This document shows positions 23,023 through 61,152 of a stretch of 64,000 nucleotides of DNA, piece by piece. The stretch's first letter is position 1. The number at the start of each line of letters is the position of its first letter. The DNA comes from Engraulis encrasicolus (taxonomy: Eukaryota; Chordata; Actinopteri; Clupeiformes; Engraulidae). The notes under the pieces are model-generated. The model saw only the letters and a list, made by a program, of their open reading frames with translations. It had not been told where the DNA came from and searched no databases. The stretch spans positions 10,630,238 through 10,694,237 of the forward strand of contig NC_085862.1 of NCBI RefSeq assembly GCF_034702125.1, written 5' to 3'. The translations under genes were made by a program, and so were the position numbers.

Positions 23023-23191
23023 ACCCCTTAAGACACGGCATTATACATGAGCTGTTACCAGCATGGCAATGACCAAGTTGTAATGTATTACTAAAGGCCC
23101 TGTGCCCCGTCATGGTAGTGTAGTACTATAGTAGTTAACTTTCAATGTCTATTACAGCGTGACACAGGAGGTCCGACGTGCATTAAGGGGC
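23023..23191. mobile_element. Small MITE (about 170 bp)
   Basis: The ends are inverted: AACCCCTTAAGACACGG at the left and CGACGTGCATTAAGGGGC at the right. No ORF. It lies in or just after the TMEM69 3' UTR. Confidence 0.5.
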
Positions 23192-23314
23192 TATAGCATG
23201 TCACACAACATCCATGTAATGAAAATACAAGTTAGTTACACTGTCAACATATCGGGTAAAGGAAAAAAAAAACATTTCAAAGAATATAAATGACTAGATT
23301 TAAAAAGAAGACAT

Positions 23315-23320
23315 AATAAA
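23315..23320 (+). terminator. TMEM69: Candidate TMEM69 polyadenylation signal
   Basis: AATAAA about 615 bp after the stop codon. It is the first clean hexamer I noticed downstream. No transcript evidence is available. Confidence 0.35.
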
Positions 23321-24160
23321 CATAATGTTGAGGTATAGTTTCTTCTAATGTTTCATAACTTAAGGATGATATTTGGAGAATATTTCAACCGCTAAAAGAA
23401 CCATGCCCTCAGGCCAGGATATGGGAAATTGCTGAAGGCAACGATTGCACGTCTTTGGGTTGGGTATTGACAAGTTAAGTTGTGTGAACAATAGAATTGT
23501 ATGCTGAAATTAGAAGGAATCCCCCAATATATTCAGTTGCTGTGTTAACAGCATGGGCAAACCACCTATGAGCTTTCACTCTGCGAAATCAATACATGGA
23601 TGAGACCTATCCATTTCCTATTTTTTTTGATATCCTCAGTCTTATTGTCTACCTTTTACTGCACAGTTAGAGGCAAGGAAAGCACTTCTTACTGTACCAT
23701 ATAACACATTTTAAACCATGTGCAAAGGTGACATGTTGTAATGAAATGATTTTTATTACTGGTCTTACACTTACAAAACACATACTGCTCAACTTTCCTT
23801 TTGAATACACCAATACATACCATATACACCGTTGGTGAATACACCGATATGTACACATATTTATAGTGTCACTTAATCATAGTGGGTAACAACTGCATTT
23901 TCTGTGGAGTGTAAAGGAAACAAAAGACATGGAATTGCTGAATAGGGAGACGTGGAAGCCAAAGCCATCAAAGTGTTATTTCTTGCTCTCTGTTACATGG
24001 CTTTTGTGCACATGTAAGTTGTTAAATTATTTTTCTTGTGTAGAAAGTGTGATTGTCATGCTATCGGACTGTGTGGCCTGCCTGCCATAAGACTTAAGTG
24101 TCCTGGCTGCCAAACGTGTGCTCTGACTGCATCACCGGAGAGCAAGGCTCAATAGCTAGG

Positions 24161-24364
24161 CAGAGTTTCTCAACGAGGGCTGTACAGCCCACCAGGTGGC
24201 GTTGAGAGGAGGGTGGCACTCAATTGCAAATGTATGTATGGGCATGTATGTTTGTTTTTTTTAAATACAGGGGATCATTGGCAGGCTTATGATGAGGTCA
24301 GGAGGTGTTGGTATGATGATGAGATCAAGGGGGCATTTGTTTTAAAAAAAGATTGAGAACCACT
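24161..24364. mobile_element. hAT-type MITE (204 bp)
   Basis: The ends CAGAGTTTCTCAA / TTGAGAACCACT are flanked by TAGCTAGG / TAGCTAGA (7 of 8). No coding sequence. Confidence 0.7.
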
Positions 24365-24380
24365 TAGCTAGACAATTAGA

Positions 24381-24412
24381 ATGGTCATCACTAGAACCCT
24401 AGTGATGACCAT
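24381..24412. repeat. Perfect 13-bp hairpin beside a Tc1 element
   Basis: ATGGTCATCACTA and its exact inverse flank a 6-nt loop. It ends 8 bp before the left end of the Tc1 element. Confidence 0.85.
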
Positions 24413-24420
24413 GTCATGTA

Positions 24421-26027
24421 CAGTGACTCTAATAAGTACTTGATCCCTTGCTGATTTTGTTGGTTTGCCTACTAACAAAGACATGATCAGTCAAAAAATG
24501 TTATGATAATATGTATTCTAATATGGAGAGACAGAATATCAAAAAGAAAATCCAGAAATTAACTTAAGAGAATATATATTAATTTATTTCCATTTCATCG
24601 AGCAAAATAAGTATTTGATCCCCTGCCAACTGATTACAGTTCCGGGCTCACAGACCAGATGGGCATTTCCAATCAACTTGTCATCTGAATGAAAGACACC
24701 TGTACATACTAACATGCATGAAAGACACATTGAATCAGCAGAATCAGTCCATAGTATGAGTGAATCAGTCACACTCCAACCTCACCAGCATGGGAAAGAC
24801 CAAAGAGCGGTTAAATGATGTCAGGGACAAGATTTTAGACCTGAACAAAGATTAAATGGGCTGCAAAGCCACAAGAAAGAGACTTGGTATTAATGACTCC
24901 GCTGTTGATGCATTTCTTCCAAAATGTGAGGAATACAAAATGACTATCCATCAGCCTGTCTGGGGCTCTATACAAGATTTGACCTTTTGTAGGGATTTGA
25001 TGAACATGAGAACAGAAAGAAAGCATCCTAGACCTGTACGGGATGAACTAAGCAATGATATCAAAGCTACTGGGACCAAACTCACTGAGAAAACTACTGG
25101 TAGAACTTAATGCCACAGAGGTTTAAAATCCTGTAGTGCACACATGGTACCTCTACTTCAGAAGGAACCTGTGCAGTCCCACCTGAGGTTTGCCAACGGA
25201 CATCAGACTGGTTTAGGATATGATAAGGAGGTGCTGTAGTCAGATGAAACCAAAATCAAGCTGTTTGGCATTAACACAATTAAATGTGTTTTGAGAAAGA
25301 GTACTGCTGTCTATGATCCCAAGAACACCCTCCTCACCATCATGCATGAAAGAGGTATCATTATGGTTTGAGGGTGTTTGTCTGGCCAAGGTACAGGACA
25401 ACTTCACATCATCAACGAATGGATGGAGGGAGACATGCAAAGTGCAATCCTGAGTGCAAACGTCCTTCCCTCCACCACTACACTGAAGGGTGGGCCATTT
25501 TTGGATTTCCCAACATTACTATAATACACAACATACAGTCAAAGCAACGAAGGAGTGGTTCAATAAGAAGCATATTAAAGTCGTGAAGTGGCCTAGACAG
25601 TATCCAAATATTAACCCTATAGTAATTCTATCGAGAGAACTGAACCTCCCATTTGCCAAGCTACAGCCACAAACTATTAATGTTTTAGAGATAATCTGCA
25701 AAGAAAAATGGGCAAAAATATGTTCTATTATATGCACAAACATTGTCATCAACTAAAAGAAGCATCTGACCTCAGTGCTAGACAACTAGGGCTTTGCCAC
25801 AAAGCAGTTTATCTTCTTCAGCTAGAGAGGTCAAATACTTATTTGCCTAAATTAAATACAAATAAATTAAAATATATTATTTTAAGTTATTTTCTGGAAT
25901 TTCTTTTTAATATTCTGTCTCTCCATGTTTGAATACATATTATCATAAATTTATAGACTGCTCGTGTCTTTATTAGTGGGCAAACTGGCAAAATCACGAA
26001 GGGATCAAATACATATTGGAATCACTG
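24421..26027 (+). mobile_element. Full-length, inactive Tc1/mariner element (1.6 kb)
   Basis: Long inverted terminal regions of about 200 bp end in CAGTGA / TCACTG and are flanked by TA on both sides, as Tc1 transposons require. Each end has an outer and an inner direct repeat (AATAAGTAYTTGATCCC at 24430 and 24606; their inverses at about 25828 and 26000). This is the IR/DR arrangement of fish Tc1 elements. It encloses a decayed transposase at 24790-25757. Confidence 0.93.
24790..25757 (+). pseudogene. Tc1-type transposase, decayed
   Basis: It starts MGKTKERLNDVRDKILDLNK with a stop soon after. The N-terminal paired-like helix-turn-helix (TRKRLGINDSAVDAF) and the region TRPVRDELSNDIKATGTKLT follow. 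The first catalytic aspartate is visible in SDETKIKLFG. The second-aspartate region (normally an NDPKH-like motif) is altered, and the SPDLNPIE-type block reads YPNINPI without the acidic residue. With several stops and frameshifts it cannot encode an active enzyme. Confidence 0.9.
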
Positions 26028-26794
26028 TAGCTGTGAATATAGTTGTGATGTGCAAAAATGTTCAATTCCCTGACAGAATTTTAACGATGATGACTCCAAT
26101 AAAGTTCAAATACTGTAGTCAACTTAAACTACATTCCAAATTATGCAAATTACATTTTTTCCCACTGATTTCCCTAAATAATCAATATAAATGACAGTCA
26201 TCATTATAATTTTGAAGTCATCAGCCATTACAGTAAATCAAATGTTTTTGAATGAACTTTTCAATGACGGCAGTATTTAAAAAAAAACAAACAAAAAAAA
26301 ACAGCAACTTCAAATGCATTGTTCCATACCGTGACATGGAGCTGCCACCTATGTAAAAATAATTTGGCTTAGTAACATGAAATAACAGAGATGTGGACTG
26401 AAGACTTTTATCTCGGACTTAAGTCAGGCTTGAGTCACAAATTGATGACTTGAGACTTGACTTGTGACTTTACCTAGACTTGTATGCTATTGACCCAAGA
26501 CTTGGCTTGGACTCTAGATAGCGCTAGCAATGACTTACAATTGCATGTCAAGTCTAAATACATTACATTTTCTGCATTTGTATGTGAATATATTACATGA
26601 AAAAAAAGGAAAATTAAATGATTTGCCCTTAACCAGTACCAGTAGGAGGCAAAGGAGGGCATACTGTACATAGTCGTGTGGAGAGGTAATGAATTTATGA
26701 CCAAAAGTAGTTGTCAAGATTGTGCGTATAACACATGGTTACTTGGTAAGGACTTGGTAAAAAAATGAGACTTGGACTTGACTTGATCAAATTT

Positions 26795-28200
26795 GGGAGG
26801 GAAAGTGGAAAACAGCGATCCTAGCGGTTACGTTCCAAACACCAGGGTGATCCTATTGAAACTCCCATAGACAAGTTTTTAAAAAAATCCCACAAAGATA
26901 TGCCTTGGAACTATAACACCAGACACATTTTTCAGCGTACACAATAGCATGAACTACTACCTGTGAAAATCTCAAGTCTTTTTTTGCCCTTTTAAGAAAA
27001 ATAGAAATTGTGCCAATCTGGTCGGAAACGGACTACAGCTCCCAGCATGCTGTGCTTCGCGCCTCGTTGACAACACAGAGAAACAAATGAACGCGAACGA
27101 ACGCAAGTTCTTCGCATATCTTCACATTCTTGTAATCCTATGAGTTCCACATTGTCTTCTTATTACACATATATACACGCGATCATTTTGGTATGGTTTT
27201 AAATTCTCTAGTAGATATGATGGCTTCTGTGGTGACGAGTAACCACCTCTCTGGCTCATGTTTGGCTATGCTAATTTGGCTATGCTAATTACATGGAGTA
27301 AACAAGCCACACATGCCAGTCAGTGTAGTTCTGTATTAGCTTTTTAAGTAAGGGTTAACGTTCGGCGAGAAGGTCGCTACCGTGGAATAGCAGCACGACA
27401 GAGAGAATCTTTAGACCCCGACGCGGAGCGGAGGGGTCTTGTTCTCTCTGAAGTGCTGCTATTCCACAAAGCGACCGACTCGCCGAAAGTTAACCCGCTT
27501 ATTATATGGATATACTTAAATGATTCACACATGCGGGGACATTTCTTTAGACCTATTTAATGTTAAGATTGTTGCTGCGCAAAACAAAACAGTGCCGTTG
27601 TGGAACACCGCTAGGCAACAGCTAGGTTAGCCAGGACAACAGGTGTTGTCTATCACAGCAGCTGATTTGACTGACAAAAGACCGGACCCCCTGCGGAGTG
27701 ATATGAAACATTCGCTTTAGCCACTGACTTGTATACAAGCCAGTGGCTTTAGCAGTGAACGTCTTGTTGCCATTGACAGCGGTAGCCAGGACAACGGGTG
27801 CTGTCTATCACAGCAGCTGATTAGAGTCTTGTTGAAAAGTCGCGTTAGCAGTGAAAAGTCTTGTTGCCATTGACAGCGGTCTGTTATAGACCAACCCGTC
27901 CGTTATCGAAAAATAACAGACGTCCGAACGTTGGGGAGCCCCGTTGAAATGAATGGAGCATTCGACAGATGACGTCACAACCATATAATAAAGAATATTA
28001 AAATCAGCTCAGATCAGTGAAAAACCGAACATTTTACCACCTGGTTCGATAAAACGGGCCAACATGCCCATAATATGACTGCCACTACTTCTACTTCGTC
28101 GTCAGGGCCGAGATGTAATTTTTCAAAGAAAAAAAACATTCATTTGTTGCAGGGGGTTGGAACGTTGCCAGCAGGGGGCGATGAGATTACTTTCCCTCCC
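26795..28200. mobile_element. GGGAGGGAAAGT element, copy 2 (inverted, with insertion)
   Basis: This is the reverse complement of 20585-21348 over its whole length, with the same termini. The extra length is a 641-bp insert at 27348-27988. It is itself inserted in the ACTTGACTT-rich element. Confidence 0.85.
27348..27988. mobile_element. 641-bp insert with a 3-bp TAA target duplication
   Basis: Comparison with the uninterrupted copy at 20585-21348 defines the insert exactly. The empty site CTTTTTAAAGAAT has become TAA-insert-TAA (27345-27347, 27989-27991). The left part folds into a hairpin: TTCGGCGAG...GGTCGC and GTGGAATAGCAGCAC pair with inverses ending near 27495. Further in, a unit around GCCAGGACAACRGGTG and CTATCACAGCAGCTGATT occurs twice. 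The TAA target suggests a PIF/Harbinger-type mechanism. Confidence 0.75.
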
Positions 28201-30226
28201 TATGTGTCTTAACTTGTGACTTGACTCGGACTTGATTTGACAGACTTGTGACTTGCAAATCAGTGACTTGGCCCCATCTCTGTCTGTAATAACTTGAAAA
28301 TGTTCATGTTATAATGTGATATGTAAGTTTGTTATAACATCATGAATAACATAGGGATGTTAATTAAAAAGTTAAATTTCACGTAATTACATGATACTGA
28401 GCCGAATATATTTTAGGGATCGGTTGCTCTGACCTTCCGTAGTTCCACCTGTTCCAAAATATCATGCAAATCAGAGTTTGTAGTGTTGTACAAAACTGAA
28501 AATGTGATATTATTTTTTTTAATAAAATAAAATCAGGAACAAGTCTTAAAGGTGCACTGTGTAAGATGGTGGCCAGAGTGGGTATTGCAACAAGCTCATT
28601 GAAACTGTGCTATCTCCTGCCAAATGTGATCTTTTCTAGCCTAGAAATCTAGACGCCCCTAGCGACCGCAAATTGAATTTGCTCCCGGGGGCAGTCTAGC
28701 GGACCCCGGTCGTTTTGCGAGGCTGAAAGTTATCCGATGACAGGGCCAATCAAATCGCGAGGGGGGCCGGGCTACCTAGTAAACAGGAAACTTTCCAAGA
28801 AGAAGCACTACGTACAGCACGAAAGTGTTTACTTAATTTAAAAAGCCTGGATGATAATACATTTCGTGGCTGACATGGTTTGATGTAATAATACACCATG
28901 AACTTATCGGACACAAATAGATCTCAACACATTACCATTTGATCATTCGATGTTTTAAACTAGCTCGGTAAGCTAAGTTGAGCATTTTACAGAACCAGAT
29001 AGTCACACGCTATTATCAGACCACTACTGTAGGTGTAGAATGAAATTGCGGCCCCAATTTCTAATAAGACACATGCCATTAAAAACGAGACATTTGGGAG
29101 CTTTGAAAGTCTTTGAGTAGCTTACTAAATAGATGGGATCGATAGTCTGGCTAGTGGGAGCGAGCTGACCGGGGAGCGTCCTTTCCTGGTGAACCAGAAG
29201 CTATGTGTTGACGCCCAGGGCGGGGGCCAGAAGCTATGTGTTGACGCCCAGGGCGGGGGCTGGGCTACACAAAAGGCTACTGGTTCACCAGGATAGGAGC
29301 GTCCTGCGCTGGGAGCGACAATCAGGGAAAGTTATGCGCTAATCGCTATACAGCTAGCCAGCTAACACCGAACATGCCATGTTGACAACAATCATAAATA
29401 TAACCATTTAACAAGCCCCAAATTGCTCGACATTTCGCTGATTGATCAAGGAGGGCCATGTGGTTGAAAACGAGGCATTTTTGAACTGTATAAGTGAAAA
29501 CACGATTTATTAGGAAACTTGTTTGTGGCTGTGGTCATCACACGCTTTCACTGCTACGACGGCTGGAAGTTGCCGCTTCACCTACAAAGAGGCCCTCGCT
29601 AGTGGCTAGCTAACCTGTCTTCAATAACAGAGCTAGGTATCCAGCCTTGTATTATATGCCTGCCCCAAATTCTAATAAGATCCATGTCATTAAAAACGAG
29701 ACATTTGGGAGCTTTGAAAGTCTGTAAGTCGCTTACTAAATAGATGGGAATTACACCTAGTCTACCGAGCTAGCGGCTAGCCATGTATTAGTTATGGGTA
29801 TACAGCTAGCTAGCTAACACCGAACATGCCATGTTGACAACAATCATAAATATAACCATTTAACAAGCCCCACATTGCTCGACATTTCGCTGATTGATCA
29901 AGGAGGGCCATGTGGTTGGAAACGATGCATTTTTGAACTGTATAAGTGAAAACACGATTTATTAGGAAACTTGTTGGTGGCTGTGGTCATCACACGAATT
30001 CACTGCTACGACGGCTCGAAGTTGCCGCTGCACCTACAAAGGGGCGTGTCGCGTGTACGTTGTGAAAGACAGCTGTGACGTTACACAGAAGTGTGTGGGG
30101 ATTGGTTGTTCCACCATCCTATTGCGTGACGTTGAGTGCTGAAGCAACCGTTTATCCCGGGGTCCCACTAGTTTGACGCCCTCTCGTGACTTCACATGGT
30201 AATCAAACATTTCAAACAAGCGATTT

Positions 30227-30320
30227 AAGGTTAGGGTTAGGTTTAGGGTTAGGTTTAGGGTTAAGGTTAGGGTTAGGGTTAAGGTTAAGGTTAGGTTTAG
30301 GGTTAGGTTTAGGGTTCGGG
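30227..30320. repeat. Telomere-like GGTTAGGGTTA tract
   Basis: Irregular repeats of TTAGGG, TTTAGGG and TTAAGG units, continuing briefly at 30478-30495 after an interruption. It lies inside the transposon at 28637-30626 and is therefore part of that element, not a chromosome end. Confidence 0.85.
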
Positions 30321-30477
30321 TCAGGGGCGCTGCCAGAAATGCTGGGCCCCATGAAAGATTCGAATTTTGGGCCCCCTTAAGGGCCCCTCTCAGTACTTGG
30401 GCCCCCTTAAGGGCCCTTCTCAGTGTTTGGGCCCTTAGAATCTGTACCACTTTTCCCCCCCTAGCGGCCCCCATGGT
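30321..30477. mobile_element. GGGCCCC-rich fragment interrupting the telomere-like tract
   Basis: It begins TCAGGGGCGCTGCCAGAAATG, like the left end of a common fish hAT MITE. It has a twofold internal repeat (TTGGGCCCCCTTAAGGGCCC) and ends before GGTTCGGGTTAGG resumes. The right terminus is not clear. Confidence 0.45.
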
Positions 30478-30907
30478 TCGGGTTAGGTTTAGGGTCGTGT
30501 GACGTAAGCGGTAAGTCACGAAAGGGCGTCGAACTAGTGAGTCCCTTTATCCTGCCCACACTGCCGCCCAGCCCTCCTAGACCCTGGTACAGCTTTTTGC
30601 TGTACGGGTCTGGCTGCGCTAGGCTAGATCTTTTCATGAATATTACTAAATATTGAAATAATATGTACCTGTTTGACCAAAACATAGTACATTTTGCATG
30701 TAAAAAAGTCTATTTCTGGAAATTCAAGATGGCGGACAATGGAGAAGATCCCCCTTTTCATGTATGAAAAATTCAATTTTCCCAGTCATAATGAATACTT
30801 AAATTTTGATGGTGGTGGTGAGTATTCATGAAAAAGGTAACATTTGAGAATGGGCATCAATCATTCTGGAAATAAACTACTAAAAATATTACACAGTGCA
30901 CCTTTAA

Positions 30908-31620
30908 TAAAATGAAAGGTTAGGCTATTTAAAATTAAAAGCAAAAACATCTTACAGTTCAAGTTACATTATTGGATTTGTACACATAGGTTTGTGCAGA
31001 TGACGGTACATAAGAAAGGTTTCTGTCAGAATAAGAAAACATGTTCTAAAATACCATTGCAAAACTGCAAACAGAAAGCACCTGTCTTATTATGCAGTCA
31101 TCTGCACAAACCTGTGTGTGCTCTGAAACAGCTACAAATCCAGTAATGCAACTTGACACATGATTTTTTTTTGGACTTAAATAGCTTTTGATTTCATTAC
31201 TGGAGGAAATTTGGCATTCATCTGCCTGCAAAAGCTATATTGTGTCACTGAATGCAGATGGGAATAAAGCTGTTTTTAATTTCCTTTTAATCAAGATACT
31301 ATTGGGGCATTTCTAATTTGAAGAGGAAGTTGGTTCCAGCATTTTTTCAGCATAATGACTACATGCAATTTCACCCTGTTTATGCTTAATTTTAGCAATG
31401 TTCCTAAGATGCCAAAAGCATATTTAGTTATGTTTTTGTTTGTTCATGTTGTTTTTGTTTGTTTAATGCACCATCTTAACTTAAGAATAGGAAAAGTTTT
31501 GATCAGAGATATTTGGGTTGTTTATGTGTGAAGCTTGTTCTTTTCCATTAACAGGCCTAGAACTACTGACTAACGACTAGCAGCACTACAAATAGACAGA
31601 AGGTGGCAGCAAATTGCGAA
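30908..31620. other. Intergenic, nothing recognised
   Basis: AT-rich sequence without exon-like or clearly bounded repeat content. A segment with TCTGCACAAACCT and GCAGATGACGG occurs in loose inverted form near 30990-31110. Confidence 0.45.
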
Positions 31621-32930
31621 AATAAATACACGAACACTTTCTGTCTCCTTCGCCAGTCCCCGTCCCCATTCCTGAGCTGATGTCAGATCAGCCAGAACTC
31701 AGTTTGGCTTGCTGCATGTGGTCGAAAGATTACGTTCGCTGACCGCAGTGCAGTTATGCAGTAGTTCTACTTGATATGACTGAGACAAATTTCAGGAAGC
31801 GAGTCAACTAGGGATCTTAACTGGTTACAGTTTATCTGCGGTAGGCTACCACACTGCGGATGCTTTAGCCGGCTGTTTTGTGTTTTTTCCCACCTAAGAA
31901 GAATGACCCTGCTACTTTGTTAATCGCTAGGGCACAAGTACCGTCAACTTGTTTTACATGGGACTGTATCGTGTTTTACACCTAGCTGTTACCTGACTGA
32001 CAGGCAGCATGCGATGGTGAGTAGAGGTCCTCCTAAACAGCTACTAGAGCGTATCTTCTTGAGTCGAGTAGAACGCGGGCTAAACCAAACGTTTGAGTTC
32101 TAACTAGATAATGCAGAGAGGCGCTTGACACACTCCGCGTTAACAACGCATCGCCCCTGGAGCCAAGGAAGAAACGAAAATCGGGCTGGAAAGAGGCAAT
32201 GTCTTTCATGGATTTTAATTTTAGATACTGGCTCCAGTGTTGGTAAGCGATGGCTATATCTCAGCACTACGATAACTAGTCTAGTTCTAGTTCTTTTGAA
32301 ATGGATCGCTCGCTAACATAAGCTAACGAAGTTTTCTCACAATGGTTACCCTGGTACATCGGTGTAAATTGGCTCAGCAACTCTTCGGGATTGTTTCGCT
32401 TCTCAACATGTATGCTGACATGAATCACTATAGTTAGCGCTGTTCAGCGTCTAATAGGTACAGTGGTGCGAGGATAGTGGGTACATCTCTACTCCCATGT
32501 AAAGCGAACAATTTTGATCATTTCCATGCCGTGCACACTCGGATAGGAACTTTCAGTCTTTGCTCTGCTAGCGTCTTGGGGGAAGTGCTAGCCAAAATGA
32601 AGTTAGCATCAAGACTGCAGCACGACAAGCCTCATCATGTATGAACTAACAAACCAGCGCTAGAGCTAGATGATATTTAGTTAATTGACTTGCGCAGTGC
32701 TCACAGGTCGAACTCAAAACCGCAGATTACTCATTCGGCTTCTGAAATACCACCTTATCTTCCCTGCCTTTCATGGCGGACTATTCCAGAAAAGCTGTGA
32801 ATTCCTCCAAATCACAGTGTTAACCAATGTGCCAACCAGATAAAAGGCTAGCCTGCCCAATTTACAAGGGTGAAAGTCGCAGTGAATTACACCCACTAGC
32901 CCTTGGATACATTCAGCTTCTGCCGACATA
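31621..32930 (+). promoter_or_regulatory. MAST2: MAST2 promoter / alternative 5' exon region
   Basis: This stretch before the first MAST2 coding exon has few repeats and two donor-like sites, GCATGCGATG|GTGAGT (exon side ends 32016) and CTCCAGTGTTG|GTAAGC (exon side ends 32242). An acceptor-like TACATTCAG lies 14 bases before the ATG at 32931, so upstream non-coding exons could splice in. The exon ending at 32242 contains an ATG with 14 sense codons. Whether it is used cannot be told. Confidence 0.4.
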
Positions 32931-59977
<27,047 letters not shown>

Positions 59978-60084
59978 GTAAGTTACATCTTACCAATGCG
60001 GTGGTGTACTGTGTTTTTGCACCTGTATGTATGTATGGCCTACACGGCACACATACTCCTGATATGTACTATCCCTCTCTCAAT

Positions 60085-60660
60085 CACACACACGCAGACA
60101 CACACACACGCAGACACACACACACGCAGACACACACACACGCAGACACACACACACGCAGACACACACACACGCAGACACACACACACACGCAGACACA
60201 CACACACGCAGACACACACACACGCAGACACACACACACGCAGACACACACACACGCAGACACACACACACGCAGACACACACACACACGCAGACACACA
60301 CACACGCAGACACACACACACGCAGACACACACACACACACGCAGACACACACACACACACACGCAGACACACACACACACACGCAGACACACACACACA
60401 CACGCAGACACACACACACACACGCAGACACACACACACACACGCAGACACACACACACGCAGACACACACACACGCAGACACACACACACGCAGACACA
60501 CACACACGCAGACACACACACACGCAGACACACACACACGCAGGCAGACACACGCAGGCAGACACACGCAGGCAGACACACGCAGGCAGACACACGCAGG
60601 CAGACACACGCAGGCAGACACACGCAGGCAGACACACGCAGGCAGACACACGCAGACACA
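60085..60660. repeat. Minisatellite of CGCAGA(CA)n units, about 576 bp
   Basis: Units of mostly 16 bp (CGCAGACACACACACA), with 18- to 20-bp variants in the middle, change to a 14-bp unit CGCAGGCAGACACA over the last 120 bp. Being CG/CA alternating it is open in several frames. Those ORFs are artefacts. Confidence 0.97.
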
Positions 60661-60837
60661 CTGCACACTCTCTGGGTATACGGAAGCTTGCAGTGTACTA
60701 ACATCTCTGTAGCAAACTGTTTTTGCTGTTACTCTATTCATATAGCATGGACTAAGTTGTCTTTAGATAGATAAGAAGGGGAACCTAACCTACATGGTGT
60801 GGCTCATAGTTCATGTACATCTCATAGTCCTATACAG

Positions 60838-60894
60838 CTCTGTAAAGCTGAGGAGATCTTAAGGCAGATGCACTCACAGCTGATCGCCCAGCCT
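60838..60894 (+). other. Candidate 57-nt cassette exon of MAST2
   Basis: TATACAG precedes and GTAAGG follows an open 19-codon stretch (LCKAEEILRQMHSQLIAQP) in phase 0 at both ends, which fits the phase after MAST2 exon 3. The helical, charged peptide matches no MAST block I know, and the acceptor has a poor pyrimidine tract. It may well be chance. Confidence 0.2.
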
Positions 60895-60920
60895 GTAAGG
60901 TTGCACACTAACTTGGGACA

Positions 60921-60976
60921 CCTGGGAAACTCCAACTCCCATTGTCATTGTAGCACAGCACTCGTCAGTGCAATGT
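60921..60976 (-). mobile_element. SINE tail fragment
   Basis: The reverse complement reads GTGCTGTGCTACAATGACAA then GGGAGTTGGAGTTTCCC, the tail of the SINE at 36880-37170. Confidence 0.65.
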
Positions 60977-61152
60977 ACAGCTAAACGCTAAAATTCAACA
61001 TTTGGAAACAACCAGAAACGTCTCAGGAGCTGTTGTGCCTCATGAGAGAGCTTCAAGTCAGTGTATGAGGAAGTGGTGGAGTCAGAACATGCTGCATCAT
61101 CAGTACTAATACCACAGTTTGTGCAGCACCAACGTGTTTGTTATTTTTCAGC

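Larger units (their letters stand above)
26386..28282. mobile_element. Element rich in ACTTGACTT repeats, interrupted by a nested transposon
   Basis: The ends read CAGAGATGTGG and CCCCATCTCTG. Both flanks hold repeated GACTTG/AAGTC units. The middle is occupied by the 1.4-kb element at 26795-28200. Another member, CAGGGCTGTAGTCAAGTC, begins at 63671. The target duplication is unclear. Confidence 0.6.
28637..30626. mobile_element. 1,990-bp transposon with TAGCCTAG ends
   Basis: It is flanked by the perfect 9-bp direct repeat GATCTTTTC (28628-28636, 30627-30635). Its ends are TAGCCTAG / CTAGGCTA. Inside is a long diverged direct duplication: about 29045-29600 against 29655-30045. A 31-bp unit (AAGCTATGTGTTGACGCCCA...) occurs in tandem near 29205-29265, and there is a telomere-like tract. 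No intact transposase. An 8-9 bp duplication allows hAT or Mutator-like classification. Confidence 0.85.
28546..30907. mobile_element. TTAA-target MITE, copy 2, split by a 2-kb insertion
   Basis: Outer TTAA sites at 28546-28549 and 30904-30907 flank AGGTGCACTGTG / CACAGTGCACCT. Without the insert at 28637-30626 and one copy of its 9-bp duplication, the MITE is about 355 bp. This agrees with copies 1 (353) and 3 (360). Confidence 0.88.

Noticed and set aside
30227..30500. Chromosome end or true interstitial telomere
   Set aside because: The TTAGGG-like units are irregular and lie wholly inside a transposon with its own target duplication.
60085..60660. CRISPR-like look of regularly spaced repeats
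   Set aside because: The units are contiguous 14-20 bp tandem repeats without unique spacers, in a vertebrate intron.
60040..60774. Long ORFs of 190-320 codons with TDTHTRRH or CVCLRVCV repeats
   Set aside because: They are translations of the CA-rich minisatellite and have no codon bias, domain or splice context.
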